In this document: in pieces, positions 16,798 through 25,352 of the stretch | Layout of the letters: each line of letters opens with the position of its first letter | Position numbering within the stretch: position 1 is the first letter of the stretch | Assembly: GCF_000330725.2 (NCBI RefSeq) | Contig: NZ_AMZY02000007.1 | Span: forward strand, 186,001-250,000 | Length of the DNA stretch: 64,000 nt | Source of the DNA: Mariniradius saccharolyticus AK6 | Lineage (GTDB): Bacteria > Bacteroidota > Bacteroidia > Cytophagales > Cyclobacteriaceae | Reading direction: 5' to 3' | Program-made: the position numbers and the translations under genes | The notes under the pieces: model-generated | Databases searched by the model: none | Told to the model about the DNA's origin: nothing | The model's input: the letters and a program-made list of their open reading frames with translations, nothing else

Positions 16798-16805
16798 CAA
16801 AAATA
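16798..16805 (-). promoter_or_regulatory. icd promoter -7 element
   Basis: On the minus strand this reads TATTTTTG, a match to TAnnTTTG, 33 bases before the icd ATG at 16764. No matching -33 box was found. Confidence 0.4.
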
Positions 16806-16922
16806 GAAAAAATACCCCGAATAGGCTCCCTATGTTGGATTAATTCCAGCAATCCGGATGATTAAAAAACTTGATGTGATCAAGCACAAACCTATTCGTT
16901 ATTGTATTTTTCTAAGAAATAC

Positions 16923-16954
16923 TTTGTGATTGCTTGCCGTCCCATGTATATTTG
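16923..16954 (+). promoter_or_regulatory. crotonase promoter (TTTG-N20-TATATTTG)
   Basis: The -33 box TTTG at 16923-16926 and -7 box TATATTTG at 16947-16954 are spaced 20 bases apart, a good Bacteroidota sigma-A promoter. Its position before 16978 supports that ATG over the upstream TTG at 16930. Confidence 0.65.
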
Positions 16955-16977
16955 GAGCCCATCATTCACCTGAGCCC

Positions 16978-17763
16978 ATGGCTGATAGCAAAAACATCCT
17001 TTCGGAAGTCAAGCAAGGGATTCTTTACCTTACGATAAACAGAGAATCCAAACTGAATGCACTCAATTTTGCAACCCTAACAGAACTTCGGGAAATCTTT
17101 GACGAAGTCTCCGACAACAGAGAGATCAAGGCGGTGATCATCACAGGCTCAGGAGATAAGGCATTTATCGCCGGCGCGGATATCTCTGAAATTGCCGAAC
17201 TCAACGAGCTGAACGCCAGAAAATTCGCGGAAAACGGACAGGAGATATTCTCGATGATCGAAAACTGCCACAAGCCCGTCATCGCCGTCGTGAATGGCTT
17301 TGCACTTGGAGGCGGTTGCGAATTGGCGATGGCATGCCACATGCGTATTGCGGTGGCACAGGCGAAATTTGGACAGCCGGAAGTGAATCTTGGGATCATC
17401 CCAGGGTATGGCGGCACGCAGCGATTGACGTATCTGATCGGTCGTGGCAAAGCCAACGAACTGATGATGACCGGGGATATGATCGGCGCAGAAGAAGCCA
17501 GGTCGTTTGGTCTCGTCAACCATGTGTTGCCGACAAAAGAAGATGCCATGGCAAAAGCCGAGGAAATCATCCGCAAGATCATGAGCAAAGCGCCGCTTGC
17601 GATAGGCATGGTCATCGATTGCGTCAATGCAGTATTTGTATCCGACGAGGACGGCTACCAAACAGAGGCCAACAGCTTTGCCCGCTGTGTCAAATCGGGA
17701 GACTACAAAGAGGGGACTTCGGCGTTCCTTGAAAAAAGAAAACCGGTATTCAAAGGGGAATAA
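16978..17763 (+). CDS. enoyl-CoA hydratase/isomerase (crotonase) family protein
   Basis: 261 residues from the ATG at 16978; an upstream TTG start at 16930 lies inside the promoter. Crotonase fold enzyme hydrating 2-enoyl-CoA, probably in fatty-acid beta-oxidation or butanoate metabolism. The oxyanion-hole segments AFIAGADISEI and GFALGGGCELAMACH are intact. Both catalytic Glu are present (GQPEVNLGI and ANELMMTGD), so hydratase activity is likely. The stop overlaps a hairpin with a T run that separates it from the flippase gene 24 bases on. Confidence 0.9.
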   Translation: MADSKNILSEVKQGILYLTINRESKLNALNFATLTELREIFDEVSDNREIKAVIITGSGDKAFIAGADISEIAELNELNARKFAENGQEIFSMIENCHKPVIAVVNGFALGGGCELAMACHMRIAVAQAKFGQPEVNLGIIPGYGGTQRLTYLIGRGKANELMMTGDMIGAEEARSFGLVNHVLPTKEDAMAKAEEIIRKIMSKAPLAIGMVIDCVNAVFVSDEDGYQTEANSFARCVKSGDYKEGTSAFLEKRKPVFKGE

Positions 17764-17776
17764 GGCCCCTTTTTTT
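17752..17776 (+). terminator. hairpin spanning the crotonase stop codon
   Basis: AAAGGGG-N7-CCCCTTT followed by a T run; the stop TAA (17761-17763) sits in the loop. It looks like a short Rho-independent terminator or attenuator just before the flippase start at 17788. Confidence 0.55.
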
Positions 17777-17787
17777 ATTTTTTGCCC

Positions 17788-19311
17788 ATGAGCCAACTCA
17801 AAAAACTCGCTAGCCAAACCGCTGTCTATGGTATCAGCAGCATCCTTGGCAAAACGATCAATTTTCTGCTCCTACCCATCTATACTGCCTATTTGGACAA
17901 AGCGGCCTTGGGTTCCTTCACCGCGATATACGCCTTTATCGCGTTCTTGAATATAGTCTTTACCTATGGGATGGAAACCACTTATTTTAGGTATGCCACC
18001 GGAAAAGGACTGGACCCAGAAAAAGTCTATTCCCAAATCCAATCCCTTCTGATCACAAGTTCACTCAGCCTAGGTGCCCTGCTCTACTTTTCTGCGGAGC
18101 CGATTGCGGATTGGTTAGGATATGCCGGCCGAGAGCATCTTTTTCGCTGGACTGCATGGATTCTGGCGATTGATGCGGTGATGGCAATTCCCTACGCCAA
18201 GCTGCGAAAAGAAAATAAGGCCTTTCAGTTTGCCTTTACCAAACTTGGAAACATTCTTTTGAATGTCGGATTCAATGTCTTCTTCATCGTATTCTGCTTT
18301 CACGTCTGGAATGGAGATATACTTTCGGATCTGAAGCCTCTGCTGGATGGAATCTACCGCCCTGATTGGGGCGTAGACTATATCCTGCTGGCAAACCTGC
18401 TGGCGAACGCTGCTATGGTTCCGATCGTTTTCAAATTGGCGGGCAAATTCCGCTTCCAAATAGACCGCGAGTTCCTTGCGCCGATGTGGCATTATTCCAT
18501 TCCCTTGTTGTTTATGGGCTTGGCGGGCGTGACCAATGAGGTGTTTTCCAGGGGATTATTCGAGTATGTGCTCCCGAAAAACTTCTACGAGGGGCTCAGT
18601 TCCCGCGAAGCAGGAGGTGTCTTCGGCGCAAACTTTCGGCTGGCGATCCTGATGAACCTGGTGATCCAAGCCTTCAAATACGCTGCAGAGCCTTTCTTTT
18701 TCAACCAGTCCACGGACAAAAACAGCCCCGAATTGTTTGCCAAAGTCATGCATGCGTTTGTCATTTTTTGCACGATCCTGATGGTTGCGATATCGGTCAA
18801 TCTTGATTGGATTGGCCCGCTGTTTCTAAGATCCCCGGGATACTTAGAGGGACTTTTCGTCGTGCCGGCTTTACTGTTGGGTTATTTGTTTTTGGGAATT
18901 TATTTCAATTTGAGTATTTGGTTCAAGCTGACGGACAAGACAAAATATAGCTTCTACCTCACGCTCCTTGGCGCGATCGTGACGGTCCTTGTAATCTTCT
19001 TCTTGGTGCCGATTTGGGGCTACTTGGGGGCGGCACTGAGTACCTTGTTTTGCTATGCAATAATGTCCGTGGTTTGCTACATGTTGGGCCAGAAATATTT
19101 TCCTATTCCCTATCAAACCAAGAAGGATATTGCGTTGATCCTTTTGTCCTTTCTGTTGAGTTATTTTGGTTTTTATTTGGATTTGGAAATCGGAATGGTA
19201 CAATTTATTGTCCGAAACAGCCTTGTCATTGTTTTCGTTCTTGTAGTTTTGTGGCTGGAAAAGGACAGCATCAAGCAGCTCGAATTTTATCTGAAATCCA
19301 GAAAAAAATGA
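17788..19311 (+). CDS. polysaccharide/lipid flippase (Wzx/MATE-like, MOP superfamily)
   Basis: 507 residues from the ATG at 17788. Integral membrane protein with about twelve or more hydrophobic helices. The N-terminus, with [20 protein letters not shown] and the motif [11 protein letters not shown], is typical of the polysaccharide biosynthesis/oligosaccharide flippase family. It would move lipid-linked glycans or a similar lipid across the inner membrane. There is no glycan gene cluster nearby, so the substrate is unknown. Its stop overlaps the dut start (ATGA at 19308-19311), a coupling more consistent with stable housekeeping association than with a capsule locus. Confidence 0.85.
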   Translation: MSQLKKLASQTAVYGISSILGKTINFLLLPIYTAYLDKAALGSFTAIYAFIAFLNIVFTYGMETTYFRYATGKGLDPEKVYSQIQSLLITSSLSLGALLYFSAEPIADWLGYAGREHLFRWTAWILAIDAVMAIPYAKLRKENKAFQFAFTKLGNILLNVGFNVFFIVFCFHVWNGDILSDLKPLLDGIYRPDWGVDYILLANLLANAAMVPIVFKLAGKFRFQIDREFLAPMWHYSIPLLFMGLAGVTNEVFSRGLFEYVLPKNFYEGLSSREAGGVFGANFRLAILMNLVIQAFKYAAEPFFFNQSTDKNSPELFAKVMHAFVIFCTILMVAISVNLDWIGPLFLRSPGYLEGLFVVPALLLGYLFLGIYFNLSIWFKLTDKTKYSFYLTLLGAIVTVLVIFFLVPIWGYLGAALSTLFCYAIMSVVCYMLGQKYFPIPYQTKKDIALILLSFLLSYFGFYLDLEIGMVQFIVRNSLVIVFVLVVLWLEKDSIKQLEFYLKSRKK

Positions 19312-19742
19312 TTCTGAAAGTTATCAACCAATCCAAGCATCCACTACCCGAATACCAAACACCCCTTTCGGCGGGTCTAGATCTTCGGGCTAATATCAGC
19401 GAACCGGTTGCCATTAAGCCCTTGGAAAGGAAATTGGTCGGAACGGGCCTTTTCATAGAGCTCCCGGCGGGCTTTGAGGCCCAGATTAGGCCCCGAAGTG
19501 GATTAGCATTCAAGCATGGGCTTACCGTTTTGAATACCCCTGGGACTATCGATGCCGATTATAGGGGGGAAATCAAAGTATTGCTCGTGAACCTTTCTTC
19601 CGAAGAATTCGTCGTCCAAGATGGCGAGCGCATTGCCCAAATGGTCGTGGCCAAGCATGAGCAAATTCATTGGGAAACTACAGAGGTTCTATCCGACACC
19701 GAACGGGGTGCTGGCGGCTATGGAAGTACCGGCAAAGCTTAA
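19308..19742 (+). CDS. dut: dUTP diphosphatase
   Basis: 144 residues, the normal length of trimeric dUTPase, which hydrolyses dUTP to dUMP and pyrophosphate. All five motifs are present in order: [32 protein letters not shown] and [10 protein letters not shown]. The start at the ATGA overlap with the flippase gene gives the standard N-terminus, while the frame continues open upstream inside that gene. The gene order dut, TPR protein, DUF4292 lipoprotein, EnvC-like is one I recall as recurrent in Bacteroidota. Confidence 0.96.
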   Translation: MILKVINQSKHPLPEYQTPLSAGLDLRANISEPVAIKPLERKLVGTGLFIELPAGFEAQIRPRSGLAFKHGLTVLNTPGTIDADYRGEIKVLLVNLSSEEFVVQDGERIAQMVVAKHEQIHWETTEVLSDTERGAGGYGSTGKA

Positions 19743-19867
19743 ATTTAAAAAACATAAGGGAATATATTCCAAGCCTGAATGTTCGTTGATGGCTTACCCT
19801 TGCAACCAAATCACCGGCAAATCGGGGTACCGATCAGTGCCAAATTCGTCTTCAATAACTTATTTCT

Positions 19868-21595
19868 GTGAGATTAATCCTTAAATCAGCCCTTTTAATT
19901 CTCTTCTTATTGACAAGTTTGGATGCATTTCCCCAGGAAAAACAATCCAAAAAGAATCGAAAGCGCCAACAAGATGAGGCCATGGCTTCTCGACTATTCA
20001 TCGACGGACAGCGTTTTTTGATGCTGGAAGATTATGACAGGGCTTATTTTTATTTTCAGAAAGCACGGGAGAAAAGTCCCGACGAAGCTGCTATCAATTT
20101 TAAGATAGCCGAAATACTGCTGCGTGCCAACCGCGTAGACCAGGCACTTGAGTTTGGAATGAAGGCAGTGGAAATTGACCCCGACAACAAGTACTACAAC
20201 TTGGTAATGGCGGAGGTCTATTCCAAGCAAAACCAACCGATGAAAGCGGCCGAGATTTTGGAGAATCTGATGTCCAACACTGATGAAAACCAAAACTACA
20301 TATTGGATTTGGCGCAGTTGTATTTGGCGGCGGGTGAGTTTGACAAGGCTTTGAGCGCACTTGACCGTGCAGAGGAATATTATGGAACGGTGGCGCCACT
20401 TACACTCCAAAAACAACGGATTTATCTCAGAAAAAACAACCTTGCAGCGGCCATCGCCGAAGGACAAAAACTGGTCGATGCCTATCCAGGCAACTCCGAG
20501 TATGTCCTCAACCTCGTTGAAATCCTGTTCAACAACGGCAGAACCGACGAAGCAATTGCTTTGGTGGAAAACTCGCTGGCTTCATACCCCAACCAACCAG
20601 AGCTTCAAATGGCAGCCTACGCCCTTTACAAGGAAAAAGGAAACGTAGATCGGGCTGAATCACTTATCAAAGAGGCCTTTTCGAGTCCGGATTTGGACCC
20701 GAAAGTAAAGGCACAGGCCTTCGCGGATATACTCCAAGAAACCAAAAGCGCTAGACGGGACGCTCTCCTCGAAACACTCGAAACCTCCATGTTGGAACAC
20801 CATCCCAACGACGCGGGGGTGTTGACGGCCGTGGGCGACAAAAGGCTTTTTGAGGGGAAAAAAGAACAAGCGCTCGAGCTTTATCAGAAGTCCGTCCGCC
20901 TGGATCCTTCCAATCCACAGGTGATGCAAGGAGTCATCACTACGATGTTTGAGTTGGGCAAGGATTTTTCGGAGATTGAGACTTTCACTTCCACAGCCGT
21001 GGATGAATTTCCTGATAGAGCCGAATTTTGGTTCTTTGATGGGACCGCAAAACTTGCCCAGAAAAAAGGCCCAGAATCCGTAGCTTCTCTTGAGAAAGCG
21101 CTGGAAGTCAATGCAAACAAAAACCAACAGATCACTTTATTGGTCAACGGACAAATCGGGGATGCCTATCATCTGGTAGGAAGAAAAGAGGACGCCTTCA
21201 AGGCTTATGAAGAAGTCCTTTCGAAAAACCCAACCGACGAACATGTATTGAACAATTACGCCTACTACCTTTCCCTCGCGAAGGAAAATCTCGAAAAAGC
21301 CAAGACGATGTCAGAAGGTTTGGTCAAAAGATTTCCAAAAAACTCAACCTATCTCGATACACATGCATGGGTATTGTTCCAACTGAAAGATTACTCCAAT
21401 GCGAAAGTGTATATGGAGCGCGCTCTGGAAAATGAAGAAAAGCCAAGCGGTGTGATGTGGGAGCATTACGGTGACATTCTGTACCATTTGGGCCAGAGAA
21501 ACGAGGCAGTTACCTATTGGAAAAAAGCCGAAGGAGGAGATGACGTATCCGAGCTGTTAAGTCAAAAAATCAAGGATAGAAAGTATTATGATTAG
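19868..21595 (+). CDS. secreted tetratricopeptide-repeat protein
   Basis: 575 residues with a GTG start that gives a proper signal peptide (MRLILKSALL..., ending AFPQE). Nearly the whole mature protein is TPR repeats, about a dozen, with canonical spacing (AYFYFQKAREKSPDEAAINFKIAEI, ALELYQKSVRLDPSNPQV, AFKAYEEVLSKNPTDEHVLNNYAYYL). It is likely a periplasmic scaffold. It overlaps the DUF4292 lipoprotein gene by 8 bases, suggesting that the two act together in the envelope. Confidence 0.85.
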   Translation: MRLILKSALLILFLLTSLDAFPQEKQSKKNRKRQQDEAMASRLFIDGQRFLMLEDYDRAYFYFQKAREKSPDEAAINFKIAEILLRANRVDQALEFGMKAVEIDPDNKYYNLVMAEVYSKQNQPMKAAEILENLMSNTDENQNYILDLAQLYLAAGEFDKALSALDRAEEYYGTVAPLTLQKQRIYLRKNNLAAAIAEGQKLVDAYPGNSEYVLNLVEILFNNGRTDEAIALVENSLASYPNQPELQMAAYALYKEKGNVDRAESLIKEAFSSPDLDPKVKAQAFADILQETKSARRDALLETLETSMLEHHPNDAGVLTAVGDKRLFEGKKEQALELYQKSVRLDPSNPQVMQGVITTMFELGKDFSEIETFTSTAVDEFPDRAEFWFFDGTAKLAQKKGPESVASLEKALEVNANKNQQITLLVNGQIGDAYHLVGRKEDAFKAYEEVLSKNPTDEHVLNNYAYYLSLAKENLEKAKTMSEGLVKRFPKNSTYLDTHAWVLFQLKDYSNAKVYMERALENEEKPSGVMWEHYGDILYHLGQRNEAVTYWKKAEGGDDVSELLSQKIKDRKYYD

Positions 21596-22322
21596 GAATA
21601 CACCTTTTTTCATACTGGTTTTTGTTTTCATAGTTGGTTGCGCCAAGCAACCCAACCTGTATACTTCAGATGAAATCATGGAGGAATTCCATCCTGCCTA
21701 TTTTGAATTCAAATATCTACAGGCAAAAGGAAGGATAGTCTTGGAAGAACCCAGCGGAAAGATCACAAAAGGAACAATCACGCTAAGGGCAAAAAAGGAC
21801 AGTGCGCTTTGGTTCAGCATCACGCCCGGGCTTGGATTGGAAGCGATCCGTGGATTGGTCACTGCCGAAAAGGTCCAAATACGTGACCGGATGAATGGGG
21901 ATGATGTGAATATGAGTTTCTCGGAAATCAAAGACCTGCATGGACTCAGCCTTACACTCCCGCTGATCCAAAACATGGTCTATGCCAACATTCCTGAGGA
22001 GTTTTCCTACCGGGATAGACTTATCAGGATTGGGAAGTACTTTGAACTCACCCAAGTCAGGGAGGGAGTCAGGTACCATTCGCGGGTAAGTACCAATATC
22101 GCCAAGGTATCAGAACTCAGCACCAACAGCCTGGACGACCGGGGCAACCTGGAGTTTAGCTATCCGGTTTTTGAGGATGTCGATGGACAGCCTTTCCCCA
22201 ACAAAATGCTGATGAAACTTGCCATCAAAAATAAAGACGGTGAACAAAATACGATCATTCATATTGATTTCAGCAAAATAGAGACTTCTTCCACGCCGAT
22301 TTCCTTCCCGTTCCATTATTGA
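21588..22322 (+). CDS. DUF4292-family lipoprotein
   Basis: 244 residues with a lipoprotein signal, lipobox IVGC and the lipidated Cys at residue 18. The body is beta-rich and matches the DUF4292 pattern (LQAKGRIVLEEPSGK, DSALWFSITPGLGLEAIRGLVT, IDFSKIETSSTPISFPF), with a LolB/LolA-like feel. It may take part in lipid or lipoprotein handling at the outer membrane, but no function is proven. It is wedged between the TPR gene (8-base overlap) and the EnvC-like gene (1-base gap). Confidence 0.82.
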   Translation: MIRNTPFFILVFVFIVGCAKQPNLYTSDEIMEEFHPAYFEFKYLQAKGRIVLEEPSGKITKGTITLRAKKDSALWFSITPGLGLEAIRGLVTAEKVQIRDRMNGDDVNMSFSEIKDLHGLSLTLPLIQNMVYANIPEEFSYRDRLIRIGKYFELTQVREGVRYHSRVSTNIAKVSELSTNSLDDRGNLEFSYPVFEDVDGQPFPNKMLMKLAIKNKDGEQNTIIHIDFSKIETSSTPISFPFHY

Positions 22323-22323
22323 A

Positions 22324-23568
22324 ATGAGAGCAAGATTGTTCGTCATATTTCTGATTACGGCGCTGAGTTTTGGACTTGGAGGGGAAGTCTTTGCCCAAAC
22401 ACAGAAAACCAGGGCACAGCTTGAAAAGGAAAAAAATGAGGTCCAGAAACGGCTGTCGGAATTTGACCAAATTTTGAAAAAAACCGCTGAAACGAAGAAA
22501 GTGTCCATCGGGCAGCTGAATGCGGTCAATAAACAGCTGCAGAGTCGCGTTTCATTTATTCGGACACTCAGCAGAGAAGTTACCCTGATCAACAAGGAAA
22601 TCAAGGAAATTGAAGCCAATATTACCCAGCTTGAAAATGACCTCCAGACACTCAAAAAGGAATACAGCGGGATGGTTTACACAGCTTCCAAGCTGAATGC
22701 AAACCTTTCGATCACAGCATTTATCTTCAGTTCGGCCACGTTCAAGCAGTTTTACATGCGGCTAAAATATTTGAAACAATATTCTGACGCACGCAAAAAG
22801 CAGGTAGAACTGATCAACAGCACCAGTATGGAGTTGGCTGAACAAAAGAAAATGCTCGAGGACAAGAAGAACCAAAAACAAGAAGTCCTCGCGCAGGAGC
22901 AGGAGCAGAAGCAAAAACTCGACAAGTCCAAGCAGGAACAACAGCAGATCGTCAACCAGCTTTCAAAGCAAGAATCGGAAATCCGCAAAAAAATTGCCGC
23001 CGCGAAAAAACAGCAGGAAAACCTCAACGCAATGATCAAACGAATCATCGAGGAGGAAATCCGCAAAGCTGAAGCCGACGCCAAAAAAGCCAATTCCAAT
23101 GCCAGTCGTGCATCAGGAAGCAGTATTCCGCTCACACCCGAAGCGGCTGCGCTTTCCAGTTCATTTGCAGGAAACAAGGGTAAACTCCCATGGCCGGTCG
23201 AAAGTGGATTTATCAGCAAGCGATTTGGTACGCACCCGCATCCGACCGTAAAGGGGGTTGTCGAAGACAACGACGGAGTCGACATCCAAACCACTCCAAA
23301 CGCCAATGTCAGGGCCGTGTTCGATGGTGAGGTCACCAAGATCGGAACATTGCCCGGATATGGAGGCACGATCTTGGTAAAACACGGAGAGTATTACACA
23401 CTCTACAGCAAACTAAAGGTGATTTCCGTGAAGACAGGCGACAAAGTAAAGGCAAAACAAGTCCTTGGCCAAGTGTACACCAACAAGGATGGAATAGCCG
23501 AAGTCCACTTCGAAACCTGGAAAGGACTGCAACCTTTGGACCCATCATTCTGGCTAGCAGGACGCTAA
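22324..23568 (+). CDS. EnvC-like murein hydrolase activator (coiled coil + degenerate LytM/M23)
   Basis: 414 residues. The signal peptide ends EVFAQT. Residues 25-250 are a long coiled coil rich in Glu, Lys and Gln, as in EnvC. The C-terminal LytM/M23 domain spans about 285-410. Zinc ligands are degraded: the H-x-G-x-D motif reads N-D-G-V-D, the H-x-H motif reads E-V-H, and the catalytic His after the T-x-Y motif is Lys (TLYSKL). It is therefore probably an activator of cell-separation amidases rather than an active peptidase, like E. coli EnvC. It follows the DUF4292 gene with a one-base gap. Confidence 0.85.
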   Translation: MRARLFVIFLITALSFGLGGEVFAQTQKTRAQLEKEKNEVQKRLSEFDQILKKTAETKKVSIGQLNAVNKQLQSRVSFIRTLSREVTLINKEIKEIEANITQLENDLQTLKKEYSGMVYTASKLNANLSITAFIFSSATFKQFYMRLKYLKQYSDARKKQVELINSTSMELAEQKKMLEDKKNQKQEVLAQEQEQKQKLDKSKQEQQQIVNQLSKQESEIRKKIAAAKKQQENLNAMIKRIIEEEIRKAEADAKKANSNASRASGSSIPLTPEAAALSSSFAGNKGKLPWPVESGFISKRFGTHPHPTVKGVVEDNDGVDIQTTPNANVRAVFDGEVTKIGTLPGYGGTILVKHGEYYTLYSKLKVISVKTGDKVKAKQVLGQVYTNKDGIAEVHFETWKGLQPLDPSFWLAGR

Positions 23569-23619
23569 AACAAATAATTCGTATCTTTATAAAAAAAGAG
23601 TACAGCCGGGCATCTTTCC

Positions 23620-23650
23620 TTTGTGTTAGATGCTGACAGTTTTATCTTTG
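23620..23650 (+). promoter_or_regulatory. tatA promoter (TTTG-N19-TATCTTTG)
   Basis: The -33 box TTTG at 23620-23623 and -7 box TATCTTTG at 23643-23650 have the ideal 19-base spacing. It lies 30 bases before the tatA ATG at 23680. Confidence 0.75.
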
Positions 23651-23679
23651 TAACAGTATACCATTTAAACAATACCATC

Positions 23680-23883
23680 ATGACAACATTGGGTTTCTTG
23701 CAAAACATGGGCGGAGGATCGATCCTTCTGATCATCGTCGTGATTCTTCTGCTTTTCGGAGCCAAAAGAATCCCTGAACTGGCCAGAGGATTGGGCAGAG
23801 GCATCAGAGAATTCAAAGATGCTACCAAAGAGATTCAGGATGATCTCGAGGAAGGCCTGAAGGACAAAAAGAAGAAAGTTTGA
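23680..23883 (+). CDS. tatA: Sec-independent translocase subunit TatA
   Basis: 67 residues from the ATG at 23680; the TTG at 23623 lies inside the promoter. One N-terminal membrane helix (ILLIIVVILLLFGAKRIPE) is followed by the hinge and amphipathic helix LARGLGRGIREFKDATKE and a charged tail, the standard TatA/E layout. It oligomerises to form the path for folded Tat substrates. tatC is not in the window. A twin-arginine carboxylesterase (46846-48513) is a plausible substrate. gatA starts 22 bases downstream. Confidence 0.93.
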   Translation: MTTLGFLQNMGGGSILLIIVVILLLFGAKRIPELARGLGRGIREFKDATKEIQDDLEEGLKDKKKKV

Positions 23884-23905
23884 GTACCAATAAGGTTCAA
23901 TAATT

Positions 23906-25336
23906 TTGGAAAAATACCTTTCATTTGACGACATAAAAAAGTCGCTGGAAAATGGGGAAACCGATTGTAAGGCGATAGTCAATTATTACCTCCAAAAGAT
24001 TCAGACGAAGGCGCACCTCAACGCCTTCGTTGAAGTTTATAGGGATTCCGCTTTGGATCAAGCCGCCAAAGTAGACGAGAAAATCAGCTCCGGCAAGGCC
24101 GGCAAGCTCGCAGGAATGGTCGTCGGCATCAAAGATGTTTTGGTCTACAAAGACCATGAGTTCAACGCATCCAGCAACATCCTCAAAGGCTTCAAATCCC
24201 AATTCACCGCAACAGCCATCCAAAGACTCATCGACGAAGACGCCATCATCATCGGGCGCCTGAACTGTGATGAGTTTGGAATGGGTAGTTCCAATGAAAA
24301 CACTTGTCACGGAAGGGTTCTAAACGCCGCCGACGAATCACGTGTACCAGGCGGCTCCTCGGGAGGATCTGCGGTCGCCGTTCAGGCGAATATGTGCACC
24401 GTATCTCTAGGTACGGACACCGGAGGTTCGGTTAGGCAACCAGCTGCGTTTACGGGGTTGGTTGGAACTAAGCCTACCTATTCCCGCGTATCGAGGTGGG
24501 GATTGATCGCATACGCGTCTTCATTTGACACGATCGGCATATTTTCTAGAAATGTTCGGGATAGTGCACTCGTAATGGAAGTCATTGCAGGTCCCGACAA
24601 TTTTGACAGCACCGCTTCCAGGAAACCCGTGCCCCATTATTCCGAACTCCTGCATTTTGGGAAAAGGGCAAAAGTGGCTTACCTAACCGAAACCATCGAG
24701 TCGGCGGCACTCCAACCTGAAATCAAAGCCAACACCCTCGCGGTTATCGACAAGCTGAAACAAGAGGGACACCAGGTGGAAGAAGTGCATTTTCCTTTGT
24801 TGAAATATGTATTGCCAACCTACTACATTTTAACAACAGCGGAAGCAAGTTCAAACCTCTCCAGGTACGATGGCGTCAAGTACGGATATAGGAGCCCCAA
24901 TGCCCATAATCTGGAAAGCATGTACAAAAAGACACGTACGGAAGGATTCGGCGAAGAAGTGAAAAGGCGGATTATGTTGGGGACTTTTGTGCTCAGTGCG
25001 AGCTACCACGATGCCTATTTTACCAAAGCTCAGAGGGTCAGAAGATTAATTAAAGAATTTACTGAGGAATTATTGAATAAATTTGATTACATTTTGATGC
25101 CAACTACGCCCTCCACAGCGTTTAAGTTCGGAGAGCATAGCAATGACCCGGTCGCCATGTATTTGGAAGACCTCTTCACAGTCCAAGCTTCAGTGTCAGG
25201 AGTGCCCGCCCTTTCACTGCCAAACGGGACTGATAATCAAGGACTTCCAATCGGTATTCAGGTCATGGCCAATTCTTTCAAAGAAGCCGAACTCTATGCT
25301 TTCGGCAATTATCTGATGGAGTTAAATTCAAATTAA
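23906..25336 (+). CDS. gatA: aspartyl/glutamyl-tRNA(Asn/Gln) amidotransferase subunit A
   Basis: 476 residues with a TTG start at 23906, chosen because MEKYLSFDDIK is the conserved N-terminus and no ATG is nearby. It is the glutaminase subunit of GatCAB, which converts misacylated Glu-tRNA(Gln) or Asp-tRNA(Asn). The amidase-signature triad is intact: Lys in VVGIKDVL, and cis-Ser/Ser in RVPGGSSGGSAVAVQ with DTGGSVRQPA. gatB and gatC are not in the window. It probably shares the tatA transcript and is followed 16 bases later by the transglycosylase gene. Confidence 0.94.
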   Translation: MEKYLSFDDIKKSLENGETDCKAIVNYYLQKIQTKAHLNAFVEVYRDSALDQAAKVDEKISSGKAGKLAGMVVGIKDVLVYKDHEFNASSNILKGFKSQFTATAIQRLIDEDAIIIGRLNCDEFGMGSSNENTCHGRVLNAADESRVPGGSSGGSAVAVQANMCTVSLGTDTGGSVRQPAAFTGLVGTKPTYSRVSRWGLIAYASSFDTIGIFSRNVRDSALVMEVIAGPDNFDSTASRKPVPHYSELLHFGKRAKVAYLTETIESAALQPEIKANTLAVIDKLKQEGHQVEEVHFPLLKYVLPTYYILTTAEASSNLSRYDGVKYGYRSPNAHNLESMYKKTRTEGFGEEVKRRIMLGTFVLSASYHDAYFTKAQRVRRLIKEFTEELLNKFDYILMPTTPSTAFKFGEHSNDPVAMYLEDLFTVQASVSGVPALSLPNGTDNQGLPIGIQVMANSFKEAELYAFGNYLMELNSN

Positions 25337-25352
25337 TCCTAAATTTTAGGCT

